Origin: CAVZTX01 sp963778375
GTDB taxonomy: Bacteria; Chloroflexota; Ktedonobacteria; Ktedonobacterales; Ktedonobacteraceae
Direction of reading: 5' to 3'
Length of the DNA: 64,000 bases
Assembly: GCA_963778375.1 (NCBI GenBank)
Contig: CAVZTX010000028.1
Location: forward strand, 252,674-316,673
The number at the start of each line of letters is the position of its first letter. Positions within the stretch are counted from its first letter, which is position 1. The notes under the pieces are model-generated. The model worked only from the letters and a program-made list of their open reading frames with translations. It made no database searches and was not told where the DNA came from. This document shows, in pieces, positions 52,053-61,143 of the stretch. A program made the translations under genes and the position numbers.

Positions 52053-53054
52053 ATGGCTGAGATCACTTTTCGACAGGCGCTCAATGACGCGCTGCGCGAA
52101 GAACTGCTGCGCGACGAGAACGTTTTCCTATTGGGTGAGGAGATTGGCAACTTCGAGGGATCATACAAGATCACAGCCGGTTTGCTCAAGGAGTTCGGTC
52201 CAAAACGAGTCGTTGATACGCCGATCAGCGAAAACGGCTTCGTAGGCATGGCAACGGGAGCAGCTATGCTTGGCCTGCGACCGATTGTGGAGATCATGAC
52301 CATCAACTTCACCATCCTCGCGATGGACGAGATCGTGAACCACGCCGCTAAAATCTACTCCATGTTCGGCGGACAATGCGCCATCCCGCTCGTGCTTCGC
52401 ACCCCCGGCGGTGGTGGACAGCAACTCTCCGCCACACACTCGCAAAATCTAGAGGTCTGGTTTGCGCACGTTCCCGGCCTCAAGGTCGTTGCACCTTCAA
52501 CACCTGCTGATGCCAAGGGACTGCTACGCACCTCCGTTCGCGACAACAACCCGGTCATTTTCCTGGAGAATCTGGCTCTTTACAACGTCAGGGGCGAGGA
52601 ACCATCCGCCGACTACACCGTACCCATCGGCAAAGCGAAGGTCACCAAAGAGGGAAACGACATGACGGTAATCAGCTATTCGCGCATGTCAGCCGTCGCG
52701 CTTGATGTCGCACGTCGCCTGGAACAGGAACAAAAAGTGAGCATCGAGGTCGTTGATCTTCGCTCGCTCCGCCCGCTTGATCGCGAAACGCTGATTCACT
52801 CCGTGCAAAAGACGGGACGCGCCATCATCTTTGAAGAGGACTGGCGCACCTTCGGTATCGGCGCGGAACTTGCCGCCATGCTGCAAGAAGAGGCCTTCGA
52901 TTACCTGGATGCCCCCATCAAACGAGTCGGCAGCCTGGAGGTACCGCTTCCCTATTCCAAACCCTTGGAGACCGCCGCGCTCACAGGGGCTAAGCAATTG
53001 ATTGAATCGATTACCGAACTGACACCACGCCGCAGGAGGATAAGCCATGCCTGA
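52053..53054 (+). CDS. pdhB: Pyruvate dehydrogenase E1 component, beta subunit
   Basis: 333 residues. MAEITFRQALNDALREELLR, VFLLGEEIGNFEGSYKITAG, VVDTPISENGFVGMATGAAM and the SRMSAVALDVARRLE transketolase-C region are typical of E1-beta. It pairs with E1-alpha to bind ThDP at the dimer interface (Glu in LGEEIG). GGAGGGAGC precedes the ATG, and the E2 gene starts 8 bases before its stop, showing tight coupling. No break is seen. A branched-chain substrate cannot be fully excluded. Confidence 0.92.
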   Translation: MAEITFRQALNDALREELLRDENVFLLGEEIGNFEGSYKITAGLLKEFGPKRVVDTPISENGFVGMATGAAMLGLRPIVEIMTINFTILAMDEIVNHAAKIYSMFGGQCAIPLVLRTPGGGGQQLSATHSQNLEVWFAHVPGLKVVAPSTPADAKGLLRTSVRDNNPVIFLENLALYNVRGEEPSADYTVPIGKAKVTKEGNDMTVISYSRMSAVALDVARRLEQEQKVSIEVVDLRSLRPLDRETLIHSVQKTGRAIIFEEDWRTFGIGAELAAMLQEEAFDYLDAPIKRVGSLEVPLPYSKPLETAALTGAKQLIESITELTPRRRRISHA

Positions 53055-53427
53055 AGTCACCATGCCACGCCTCAGTGACACAATGCAGGAGGGGACAATC
53101 TCACAGTGGCTCAAAAAGCCCGGTGATCAGGTCAACAAGGGCGACATCCTGGCAGAGATCGAGACCGACAAAGCCAGCATGGATCTTGAATCCTACGATA
53201 CAGGCGTCCTCGAACAAATCCTGGTGCAGGCAGGCGAAACCGCGCCCATCGGGCAGGCCATTGCTATCATCGGCACCGGTGCAGGTGCACAATCCCAACC
53301 CCCAGCGCAGCCATCCGCTTCGGCAGATAGAACACATCCAGCAACACAAACTGCCACGCCATCAGTCGAGAGTAAACCTCAACTTACAGTATCAAATGTT
53401 CAGCCAACAGATGTCCAACACCGCTGA
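53047..53427 (+). CDS. E2 lipoyl domain (N-terminal part of dihydrolipoamide acyltransferase)
   Basis: 126 residues. MPEVTMPRLSDTMQEGTISQ and VNKGDILAEIETDKASMDLE form a lipoyl domain with the lipoylated Lys in ETDKAS (residue 43). The remainder is the Ala/Pro/Gln-rich flexible linker. The frame stops at 53427 in the middle of the linker, while the rest of E2 continues in the +3 frame from 53445. In related bacteria these are one protein of about 440 residues, so I infer one indel in the linker; two separate functional polypeptides are possible but less likely. Confidence 0.85.
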   Translation: MPEVTMPRLSDTMQEGTISQWLKKPGDQVNKGDILAEIETDKASMDLESYDTGVLEQILVQAGETAPIGQAIAIIGTGAGAQSQPPAQPSASADRTHPATQTATPSVESKPQLTVSNVQPTDVQHR

Positions 53428-53444
53428 ATCAAGGCAATGGGCGC

Positions 53445-54371
53445 ATGCTCAAGGCTTCACCCCTGGCCCGTCGCATAGCCGAAGAACAGGGCATTGATCT
53501 GAGCCAGGTATCTGGAACCGGCCCCGGAGGGCGCATTGTACGCGACGATATTGAGGACTACCTGGAACAGAGAACGTCCGCCCCCACAACTGCAACTCCT
53601 GCCCCTACCACCGCTCCCACACCTCAACAGGCTCCATCACAGTCTGCCCTCGCACCAACAACGCAGCCCACTGCATTGCCACCTGGCTCGGAGGCTGTTC
53701 CACTTTCACGTGTGCAGTCCATCATCGCACGTCGCCTGACCGAATCCAAGCAAACGATCCCTCACTTCTACGTCAGCAGCGAGGTAGACATGACTGACCT
53801 CCTGGCAATGCGCCAGACCTTCAATGTCAACGCCGGTGAAGGTGGCGTGAAAGTCACAGTCAACGACCTGATCGTGAAAGCCTGCGCCCTGGCCCTCGAA
53901 AAGTTCCCCGAGGTCAATAGCTCGATCCAGGGCGATCAGTTCATCCGGCACAAGCAGATCAACATCGGCATCGCCGTCGATGTGCCCGGTGCACTCGTCG
54001 TGCCTGTCATCCGCGATGCCAACATCAAAGGCGTGCGCAGCATCGCCCGTGAAGCCAAATCCTTGATCGAGAAGGCCCGCGCTAACAAGCTAGCTACAAC
54101 AGACCTGGAAGGCGGCACATTCTCCGTCTCCAACTTGGGCATGATGGACACCTCCAACTTCATCGCCGTGATCAATCCACCTCATGCCGCAATCCTGGCC
54201 GTTGCCGCCGCACGCAAACAGTACGTGCCCATCAACGACCAACCCACTATCCGCGATATAATGACAATCACCCTCTCCGCCGATCACCGCATCCTCTACG
54301 GCGCAACCGTAGCACGTTTCCTCCAGGAGGTGAAGCGACTGCTGCAAAACCCATACAGCCTGCTAGGCTGA
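53445..54371 (+). CDS. E2 acyltransferase: E3-binding and catalytic domains
   Basis: 308 residues as read from the ATG at 53445. KASPLARRIAEEQGIDLSQV with SGTGPGGRIVRDDIEDYL is the peripheral subunit-binding domain; after an Ala/Pro/Thr linker the catalytic domain has SRVQSIIARRLTESKQTIPH, VNDLIVKACALALEKFPEVN, and the C-terminal DHRILYGATVARFL. The usual HxxxDG has Tyr in place of Asp (HRILYG), as in the cyanobacterial and plastid E2 type that I recall. It joins the upstream lipoyl domain if one frameshift is repaired. E3 (dihydrolipoamide dehydrogenase) is not in this operon. Confidence 0.87.
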   Translation: MLKASPLARRIAEEQGIDLSQVSGTGPGGRIVRDDIEDYLEQRTSAPTTATPAPTTAPTPQQAPSQSALAPTTQPTALPPGSEAVPLSRVQSIIARRLTESKQTIPHFYVSSEVDMTDLLAMRQTFNVNAGEGGVKVTVNDLIVKACALALEKFPEVNSSIQGDQFIRHKQINIGIAVDVPGALVVPVIRDANIKGVRSIAREAKSLIEKARANKLATTDLEGGTFSVSNLGMMDTSNFIAVINPPHAAILAVAAARKQYVPINDQPTIRDIMTITLSADHRILYGATVARFLQEVKRLLQNPYSLLG

Positions 54372-54493
54372 ACAACAGATCAGTGTTCCTCTCGCCTGCT
54401 GTGTTGTATAATACTCTAGGCAGAGTGAGAGGAATGAAGAAAACATGAACCTTGTTTCAAGCATACGGCAGGTCTCATAAAGAGGAGAACATT

Positions 54494-55000
54494 ATGTGGT
54501 ACCAGGACCCAAGGCAGCAACGTAGAGCCAATAGAGCAGCGCGGCGAGGCTACAGATACCGCTATGGAAGACCAGGAGGTGGTATCGTTGGCCTGGTTTT
54601 TCTGATTTTCCTCTTCATGTACATATTCACCCACATACTAGCGTGGTTAATCACCGCATTAGTCATCGTAGCACTCGCCCTACTCATTCTCCGGCTATTA
54701 GGCATAAACATCCGAGGTTCACAGTTTATGGGCCAGCGCTTCTCTCAACAGCCACCCCAATCCTATCAACCCTACCAACCTTACCAGCAACAACAGCCAC
54801 AACCACACGACGACCCCTATCAAGCACAACCACATGACGATCCTTACCAACCTTATCAGCAAGGATATCAGCCTCCACAGGGGACGTATCCAGAGGGCAA
54901 CCAGCGATACCAGTCTCCCTGGCAATCCCCTAGCTATCAACAGCAGGAGGAAGAGCAGGGTACGCAGAATAAGGAGCAGATGCCGCCAATGCAGCAGTGA
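54494..55000 (+). CDS. Membrane protein with Gln/Tyr/Pro-rich tail
   Basis: 168 residues. A basic start (RQQRRANRAARRGYRYRYGR) is followed by two membrane helices, IVGLVFLIFLFMYIF and LITALVIVALALLILRLLG, and then a low-complexity tail of about 85 residues with repeats such as YQPYQPYQQQQPQ and PHDDPYQ twice. Such tails are disordered and may form assemblies. AGAGGAG precedes the ATG at 54494 (a frame open from 54452 adds no support). Function unknown. A TATAAT at 54407-54412 upstream could be its promoter. Confidence 0.68.
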   Translation: MWYQDPRQQRRANRAARRGYRYRYGRPGGGIVGLVFLIFLFMYIFTHILAWLITALVIVALALLILRLLGINIRGSQFMGQRFSQQPPQSYQPYQPYQQQQPQPHDDPYQAQPHDDPYQPYQQGYQPPQGTYPEGNQRYQSPWQSPSYQQQEEEQGTQNKEQMPPMQQ

Positions 55001-55260
55001 GCCCGGTCGGGGAAGAGGGATATAGGCCCCAAGTTAACGCTCCCCCCACAACCGTCCTAGCAGCGCTCATCATAAGAAATCGCCGCTGAACGCATGGGAA
55101 CACCCTTCACAAAATACTTATCAGTCACATCCTGATTGACTTCACACCCATTTTCCAGTACATTTAGTATTACTGAGGTTGCATAGAACCATATTTGGAC
55201 GAACACGGTCAGCGAAGACCATTGAGAAGACACTGGGGTACTTTAAGGGAGATATTTATC
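55001..55260. other. Intergenic region before the ATP-grasp gene
   Basis: No gene, repeat or hairpin of note. The last 20 bases (TTAAGGGAGATATTTATC) provide the ribosome site of the gene starting at 55261. Confidence 0.4.
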
Positions 55261-56476
55261 ATGAACGTACCTCCAAAAACTGTCCTCTGCATTACCAGCT
55301 ATGAGAAAGGGACAAGAGTTTATTCGTGAATGCAAGCGCCAGGGCTGGCAGGTAATCTTATTGACCGCGACGGTACTGGAAAACGCGGATTGGCCCCTTG
55401 ATAGCATTGATGATGTGTACTACATGCCCGATGTGTCTAAAGTAGACGATGTAATTCGCGGTGTCAGCTACCTGGCTCGTTCACGTGTCATTGATCGCAT
55501 CGTGGCTCTTGACGACTATGATGTACAGACGGCCTCAGCCTTACGCGAGCATATGCGCGTGCCGGGCATGGGCGAGACCACCGTTCGCTATTTTCGTGAT
55601 AAATTGGCGATGCGCTTCAAGGCACACGAGCACGGCGTCCCCGTACCCGACTTTGTCCCCATCCTGAACTATGACAAGATTCGCGCATATATGGACCGTG
55701 TGCCACCACCCTGGATGCTCAAACCCCGCTCCGAGGCCTCCACAATTGGAATTACCAAAATCAACAACCCAGAAGAACTCTGGCCGCGCCTTGACACATT
55801 GGGTGACCGCCAGTCCTTCTATCTTTTGGAGCGTTACATCCCCGGTGAGGTCTTCCACGTGGATTTATTGGTATACAATCGCGAGGTCATCTTTGCCGAG
55901 GCACATCAGTACGGACATCCACCGCTTGACGTGTTTCATGGAGGCGGAATGTTCACAACCCGCACGCTTCCACGTGGATCAGAGGATGAGCAGAGATTGA
56001 AGACGCTGAGCAGGGAAGTCATTCGCGCCTTTGGACTGGTGCAAGGGGTAACCCACATGGAATTTATTAAAGGGCGAGACGATGGTCGCATCTACTTCCT
56101 CGAAACCGCCGCTCGTGTAGGTGGCGCCAACATCGTGGAAGTAGTCGAGATGGCCACCGGCATCAACCTCTGGCGTGAATGGGCAAAGATTGAAACGGCG
56201 ACAGAGGAACATCCATATCATTTGCCTGAGCACACTCAAAACTACGCCGGCGTCATCGTCACCCTCGCCCGCCAGGAGTACCCCGATACTTCAGCATACC
56301 AGGATCCAGAAATCGCCTGGCGCATGAACAAAAAACACCATGCTGGCCTGGTCGTCACCACTCAAGACCCCGACCGGGTGAAGTTCCTACTCGATGAATA
56401 TATTCGCCGGTTCACCACCGATTTCTTCGCCTCTCTACCGCCCAGGGAAAGCCGACCACCCAGCCACGAGCCATAA
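55261..56476 (+). pseudogene. ATP-grasp ligase-like protein, one frameshift after codon 17
   Basis: The start at 55261 (GGGAGA 8 bases upstream) reads MNVPPKTVLCITSYEKG in frame 1, then the coding frame changes to frame 2 with QEFIRECKRQGWQVILLTAT. One extra base in GAAAGGGA near 55303-55309 explains it. The remaining 390 residues are an ATP-grasp fold: VRYFRDKLAMRFKAHEHGVPVP, PWMLKPRSEASTIGI, ERYIPGEVFHVDLLV and FLETAARVGGANIVEVVEMA with the Mg-binding Glu and Asn. Such proteins join a carboxylate to an amine with ATP; substrate unknown. A downstream start at 55301 could still give a nearly complete protein. Confidence 0.78.
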
Positions 56477-56543
56477 ATCCAGAAGTGTTTTCAATAACTG
56501 AATACCGGCTCTCCTAATCAATTTTCCCAACCATATGGGAACT

Positions 56544-56590
56544 TCTGTAGGGCCTGTAGGGACAGCGCCTTGTGCCTGTCCTCCCGGGGC
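56544..56590. repeat. Dispersed hairpin repeat, family A
   Basis: CTGTAGGGC, then CTGTAGGGACAGCGCC and TTGTGCCTGTCC, with a partial duplication of its first 8 bases. It lies between the ATP-grasp and methyltransferase genes and is close to the copy at 4229-4259. Confidence 0.8.
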
Positions 56591-56765
56591 TCCTGGATAG
56601 GAGAGCACTCCTCATGGCCTGATATTGATCAGGTATTCTCACGAAATTCAGGTAATCAGAACAGGTAATTTAACAGGTGTCTATCTCCTTTCCCCTAAGT
56701 ATACTCTGAGCAGAGTAAGGAGTTCGTACTCCCAACACCCCTCCAGAAGGAAAGGAGTTTCTACA

Positions 56766-57572
56766 ATGTCAACCGATGAGACGGTCACAAGTTTTAACCG
56801 TGTGGACCAAACGGCGCACCCCACTTTCTTTACACAGTTCATGGATAAGTCACATACCTTACAGTCGGCGAGCATTTACCGGCAGCGCATGTTTGATCTC
56901 CTGGATGTGCGGCCAGGAGCGACACTCCTGGATGTGGGCTGCGGTGCGGGCAATGATGTGCAGGATCTCGCCAGGCTAGTGGGGCCGAACGGGCGTGTCG
57001 TGGGAATCGACTCCAGCGCGACGATGATCCAGCAGGCGCGTGCCAGGACTGCGGACATGCATCTCCCTGTGGAGTTCTTGCAAGGGGATGCCTATCAACT
57101 CCCATTCGAGGAGCACACTTTTGATAGTTGCCAGTCGTCGCGCGTCTTCAAACACCTTGCTTCGCCAGAGCGGGCGCTGGCCGAGATGGTGCGCGTGGCA
57201 CGACCAGGTGCGCGCATTGTGGTGGCAGAAGCCGATTTTGACCTGATTATCGTCGATATCCCGGATCGCACCCTCGCCCGCAAGATGATCCACCTGGCCT
57301 GCGACCGGATACGGCAGGGCTGGATGGGACGCCAGTTGCCCACGCTCTTCCGTGATGCTGGACTGATCGATATCGAGACCACCGGTCATATGCTCTCAAT
57401 CGACTACGAATACTTCCAGATGGTCTTTGGCGGCCTCTTGAAAGAGGCACAGACAGAGGGTCAGGTCTCCGCAGAGGAGATGACTCGCTTCTGGAGTGAG
57501 CTAGAGCGAGCTGATCGCGAGCAGCATTTATTCGGCTATGTCGGCTTCGTTGTGAGCGGCCGCAAGCCCTGA
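56766..57572 (+). CDS. Class I SAM-dependent methyltransferase (UbiE/MenG-like fold)
   Basis: 268 residues. Motif I is ATLLDVGCGAGNDVQDLARL (about 54-73), followed by GRVVGIDSSATMIQQARART, DAYQLPFEEHTFDSCQSSRV and the post-motif ARPGARIVVAEADFD. These match methyltransferases of the Methyltransf_11/25 type acting on small molecules or lipids; substrate unknown. AGGAG lies 10 bases before the ATG at 56766; the frame extends upstream to 56625 through non-coding-like sequence. It is not clearly in an operon. Confidence 0.87.
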   Translation: MSTDETVTSFNRVDQTAHPTFFTQFMDKSHTLQSASIYRQRMFDLLDVRPGATLLDVGCGAGNDVQDLARLVGPNGRVVGIDSSATMIQQARARTADMHLPVEFLQGDAYQLPFEEHTFDSCQSSRVFKHLASPERALAEMVRVARPGARIVVAEADFDLIIVDIPDRTLARKMIHLACDRIRQGWMGRQLPTLFRDAGLIDIETTGHMLSIDYEYFQMVFGGLLKEAQTEGQVSAEEMTRFWSELERADREQHLFGYVGFVVSGRKP

Positions 57573-57600
57573 AAAGGTGCTTAGGCAGACTATGGGAACG

Positions 57601-58530
57601 CTACTGCGCTAGTTGCGGAAGCACCTGCTGATGAAACTTCTCCAACTGCTCAGCATTATCGGCCACCGGCCACAGGAACACCTTGCGCACCCCTACCGCC
57701 TGCAGCTTGGCCAGTTTTTCGACACACTCCTGTGCTGATCCGACGAGCACGCGCTCACGCACGAGTTCCACGGGACGGCCCATCGTCGGACTCAGGAGTT
57801 CACTAAGCACTTCTTCGGCTCTCCTTCGATCATCGGTCAGGTAGAGGAACATCGTCCCCAGAGCATGGGGAAAGTCCTCTGGTTCCTTGCCGACCTGCTC
57901 AAGGAACATACGCAGCCGAGCCAGTCCATCTGCGAACGACTCTGGAGTGATATGAAATGCGGAACAAAGCCACCCATCTCCCAGTCGCGCCACCCGTCGC
58001 AGCCCAGCATCCGAGCCCCAACTGCCAAGCCAGATCGGTGGCCCCGGTTTCTGAACGGGCAAGGGCTCGAGCTGAGTCTCCCACGCATAGAAGTGTCCGC
58101 TGAAAGGCGGTGCATCGGGATACAGCAAACAACGCAACATCTTGACCGCCTCGTCAAATCGCTTCCAACGCTCTTCAAAAGCAATCCCCGCCAAGGCATA
58201 GTCGCGAGCGGTAGATCCAGGAGTAACACCAACAATGAGGCGTCCCCCCGATAAGATATCGAGTGCGGCCAGTGCTTTAGCCAATGCAGCCGGACCTCGC
58301 ACTACTGGAAGAGCAGCAGTCGTCATCAAGGCGATTCGGTGCGTAGATGTAAGAATGGACGCCAGCGCGATGAGGCCGTCCAGCCACGGACCCGAGTAGA
58401 TCAGATGGTCATTTGCACATAGGGTCGTGAAGCCAAGGCGTTCTGCCGTCTCGGCAGAATTCACCAATTCTGAAAGAGAGAAGGTCTGTTCTCCAAAAGC
58501 CATCGTGGGTAAATGCACACCAAATTCCAT
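57601..58530 (-). CDS. LLM-class flavin-dependent oxidoreductase
   Basis: 309 residues. MEFGVHLPTMAFGEQTFSLS, LGFTTLCANDHLIYSGPWLD, LMTTAALPVVRGPAALAKAL and LSGGRLIVGVTPGS, then KPGPPIWLGSWGSDAGLRRV are typical of luciferase-like TIM-barrel enzymes, probably F420-linked. The ATG at 58530 is chosen with GGAAGG upstream; a GTG 9 bases earlier is less likely. It is convergent with the upstream methyltransferase (28 bp gap). It is only a distant relative of the one at 14824-15738 and has typical local codon use. Confidence 0.87.
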   Translation of the reverse strand: MEFGVHLPTMAFGEQTFSLSELVNSAETAERLGFTTLCANDHLIYSGPWLDGLIALASILTSTHRIALMTTAALPVVRGPAALAKALAALDILSGGRLIVGVTPGSTARDYALAGIAFEERWKRFDEAVKMLRCLLYPDAPPFSGHFYAWETQLEPLPVQKPGPPIWLGSWGSDAGLRRVARLGDGWLCSAFHITPESFADGLARLRMFLEQVGKEPEDFPHALGTMFLYLTDDRRRAEEVLSELLSPTMGRPVELVRERVLVGSAQECVEKLAKLQAVGVRKVFLWPVADNAEQLEKFHQQVLPQLAQ

Positions 58531-58750
58531 ATTCCCCACCTTCCTTTTTCTGTGGTCATTCCAGTGTGAGTTTCATAAACAAGACCAACGCAGAAGCATT
58601 CCTTCTCAAGTCTAACACATCTGTCCATGTCTAAATATGTATGCAAACTTTGGTCTGAAATCCCGGCCTCCTCCTGCTCTCAGCTTCTTCAATAGATATG
58701 TTTGTCGATACTATGCCTATCCATCAGCAACTATCTCATATGCGTAGGCA

Positions 58751-60334
58751 TCAACCCGCTCCAAACAAATGGATCGCCTCCGGCCCAATCTCAAGCAACA
58801 CCGGTTGACCGGTATCCACCTCCACTTCACGCCACCGACCCCGGCTCAGATAGAGTTCCAGCACGCCATCCCCTGGAACTCTATCTTTTTGAAGCTGCTC
58901 CGTCCACTCAGGCCGAACCAAAAGCCGTACAACATGCCCCTGCAACTGCGCATCCAGCACAACCCCTTTCCATTGTACCGCTCCTCCCGCCGTCCAGGTC
59001 GGCAATGAAACACTGGTTTCAGACCAACGCTGCACAATCATCTCGTCAGCCAAAATACAACCCGTAAAGCTTCCCTCAATGTCAGAGGAAGGCAACTTCT
59101 TCGCCACCGGAAGCGGCAGCCATGCATTGTCATAATGATTAACTGAGGAAATATTCGTACCTTCCTCGGCACCGCTCAATTGCAGCCAATCTACTTTCAA
59201 AGCCTTGGATGGTGTTGGAGAATTTTTCTCTTCCGAGGCAACCAGGTGTCCATGAAAAACGTTCCGCTGCCCAACCAGCCGCGCAATATCTCGTGTGCGC
59301 GGCGCAAAAAAAATCTCCTCCGCTCCTCCCACTTGCACAACCCATCCTTTTTGCAGGACAACAATGGTATCTGCTAATTGCTGCGCCTCAGCATGATCGT
59401 GCGTCACCAGCACAATAGGCACACCAAACTTTCGCTGGAACTGCTTCAGCGTATCCCGCAAATGCTCCCGTACTGCCACATCCAATGCATTGAATGGCTC
59501 ATCAAGCAAAAGCAAACGCGGCTCTGCCGCCAGTGCTCGCGCCAGCGCCACCCTCTGCTGCTGCCCACCCGAAAGAGTCCCCGGATAGCGCCCCTCCAAT
59601 CCCTCCAACCCCAAAGCCCTCAGTAGTTCGGCAACCCTCTCCTTCCGGATCGCCCGCTCCCTACCCCAAGGAACTCGGAGAAAACTTACACTCCCCGCTT
59701 GTAGAGGCAGGGGCGGCTGGGGGAAGAGGTGGGGCCCCTTGCGGGAATCCTGTCTGGGAGACAGGTAACCTTCCGTCCTCCCTCCGCTCGGATTTTCCTT
59801 CACGATGCCATCCCCCTTGCGGGTGCCTTCCGTCCCCTCACCAATCAAATTTAATGTCGGGTCACTCGACGCTCGGCGAAGTGCCGCATTCTTGCCGGTG
59901 CCTTCCGTCCCCTCCCCGCTCCAACTCTCTCCCTGCAAAAACCTCCCCATATTTGCCTTGTGTGAACGTCTCGGCAAGGCAAAGCCTACGTTCTCAGCAA
60001 CAGTTAAGTGCGGAAAAAGGGCATAATGCTGGGGAACATAACCTACACGCCGTTCTTGAGGCGGCAAATCGATACCCACTGCACTGTCAAAGAGCAGATG
60101 ACCATCTACTGCAACATGCCCTTCCTTCGGATGCAGCAAGCCCGCTAGGCCGCGCAAAGTAAGGCTTTTGCCAGCACCCGAAGCTCCAAAGAGCACAATA
60201 AGACCGAGAGGTACGCGAAACTCAACGGCTAACTGGAAGCTGCCGAATTGCTCGTGAAGATTGACACTGAGCATTCCAGTGCTATCCGAGAGGGTCGAGC
60301 TTCCCTCCATCGAAGTATCGCTCAAGTCGCTCAT
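58751..60334 (-). CDS. modC: Molybdate-type ABC transporter ATP-binding protein with a repeat-derived insertion
   Basis: 527 residues; ModC is usually about 350-370. Walker A GASGAGKS (50-57), Q-loop VPQHYALFPHL (100-110), signature LSGGQQQR (254-261), Walker B LLLLDEP (274-280) and THDHAEA follow the family. Between residues about 125 and 230, where about 20 residues are normal, there is a hydrophilic insertion of roughly 100 residues with GEGTEGTGK and GEGTEGTRK repeats, encoded by repeat-like DNA (59651-59959). The C-terminal part (about 360-527) is a TOBE-like domain for oxyanion sensing. It energises import with ModA and ModB; the start overlaps modB by 4 bases. Whether the insertion allows activity is open. 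Confidence 0.85.
   Translation of the reverse strand: MSDLSDTSMEGSSTLSDSTGMLSVNLHEQFGSFQLAVEFRVPLGLIVLFGASGAGKSLTLRGLAGLLHPKEGHVAVDGHLLFDSAVGIDLPPQERRVGYVPQHYALFPHLTVAENVGFALPRRSHKANMGRFLQGESWSGEGTEGTGKNAALRRASSDPTLNLIGEGTEGTRKGDGIVKENPSGGRTEGYLSPRQDSRKGPHLFPQPPLPLQAGSVSFLRVPWGRERAIRKERVAELLRALGLEGLEGRYPGTLSGGQQQRVALARALAAEPRLLLLDEPFNALDVAVREHLRDTLKQFQRKFGVPIVLVTHDHAEAQQLADTIVVLQKGWVVQVGGAEEIFFAPRTRDIARLVGQRNVFHGHLVASEEKNSPTPSKALKVDWLQLSGAEEGTNISSVNHYDNAWLPLPVAKKLPSSDIEGSFTGCILADEMIVQRWSETSVSLPTWTAGGAVQWKGVVLDAQLQGHVVRLLVRPEWTEQLQKDRVPGDGVLELYLSRGRWREVEVDTGQPVLLEIGPEAIHLFGAG
59651..59959. repeat. Repeat-like insertion inside modC
   Basis: On the plus strand it contains TGTAGAGGCAGGGGCGGC, GGGGCCCCTTGCGGGAATCC and two copies of GGTGCCTTCCGTCCCCTC (59819 and 59894), with ACTCGACGCTCGGCG between them. 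The first module resembles the extragenic repeat at 4979-5041. It stays open in the modC frame for its whole length. Confidence 0.75.
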
Positions 60335-61143
60335 CGTACACCTCTACGTTGATCAACTCGTTGTAGCCATAGCACCAATCCCCCGCCAACACAGCTCACT
60401 CCGAGAGCTAGCAGCGCCAGTGGCAGTGCCGCGCTCACACCCGTACCACTCAGTTGTACGTAGAGGTAGACAGGCAGCGTGTAGGGATGGTAGGCCAGCA
60501 CGACCGTCGCCCCAAATTCACCCAGAGCACGCAGCCATCCAAGCAAAAGCCCCGCGATAATCCCCGTCCGCGCTACCGGCAAATTGACGCGCCAGAAAAT
60601 AGACCAGGAACCCTTGCCCAGCGTAGCCGCGACCTGCTCAAGGGCCGGATCAACCGCCTCAAAAGCAGAGCGTGCCGCGATAATCACGAATGGCGAGGAA
60701 ACGAAGATCTGCGCCAGGACAATGCCCGTAAAGGAGGAGTCGAGTTCCATCCCCGCATTGGCAAAAGGCCCACCAATAGGCCCATAAGGCCCATAAAGCA
60801 GCAGCAGCATGATGCCACTGACGACAGGAGGAAAGACGAGTGGTAGGTAGACTAGCAGCGTTAGTAGTCCACGGCCCGTAAAGTCTTTGCGTGCCAGCAG
60901 GTACGCCAGCGGTATACCCAGCAGCGCCGTTACTATCAGCGCAAGGGTAGCAGAAAGCAGGGAAGTGACGAGAGCAGAAAGCGCCTGCGGATCAGCGAGT
61001 TGCCCCGGCACATCATGCCAGGGCAATGTCACCAGAAAGTACACCAGCGGTGTGACGAGATAAAGCAGGAGCACCGCTCCCAGCACTGTCAGCGTCCTAC
61101 GTCCCGCGTTCCAGCGCGTTCGCGTAGCAACCTCCTGCCTCAT
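60331..61143 (-). CDS. modB: Molybdate-type ABC transporter permease
   Basis: 270 residues with about six membrane helices. The EAA-like loop is FEAVDPALEQVAATLGKGSW followed by FWRVNLPVARTGIIAGLLLG and LRALGEFGATVVL, the standard ATPase-docking sequence of ModB/WtpB. A homodimer forms the channel for molybdate or tungstate. ATGA overlaps join it to modA (upstream) and modC (downstream), so all three are translated together. No break is seen. Confidence 0.92.
   Translation of the reverse strand: MRQEVATRTRWNAGRRTLTVLGAVLLLYLVTPLVYFLVTLPWHDVPGQLADPQALSALVTSLLSATLALIVTALLGIPLAYLLARKDFTGRGLLTLLVYLPLVFPPVVSGIMLLLLYGPYGPIGGPFANAGMELDSSFTGIVLAQIFVSSPFVIIAARSAFEAVDPALEQVAATLGKGSWSIFWRVNLPVARTGIIAGLLLGWLRALGEFGATVVLAYHPYTLPVYLYVQLSGTGVSAALPLALLALGVSCVGGGLVLWLQRVDQRRGVR

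Noticed and set aside
59494..60162. Plus-strand gene of 222 codons
   Set aside because: It is antisense to modC and exists mainly because of the GC-rich repeat insertion.
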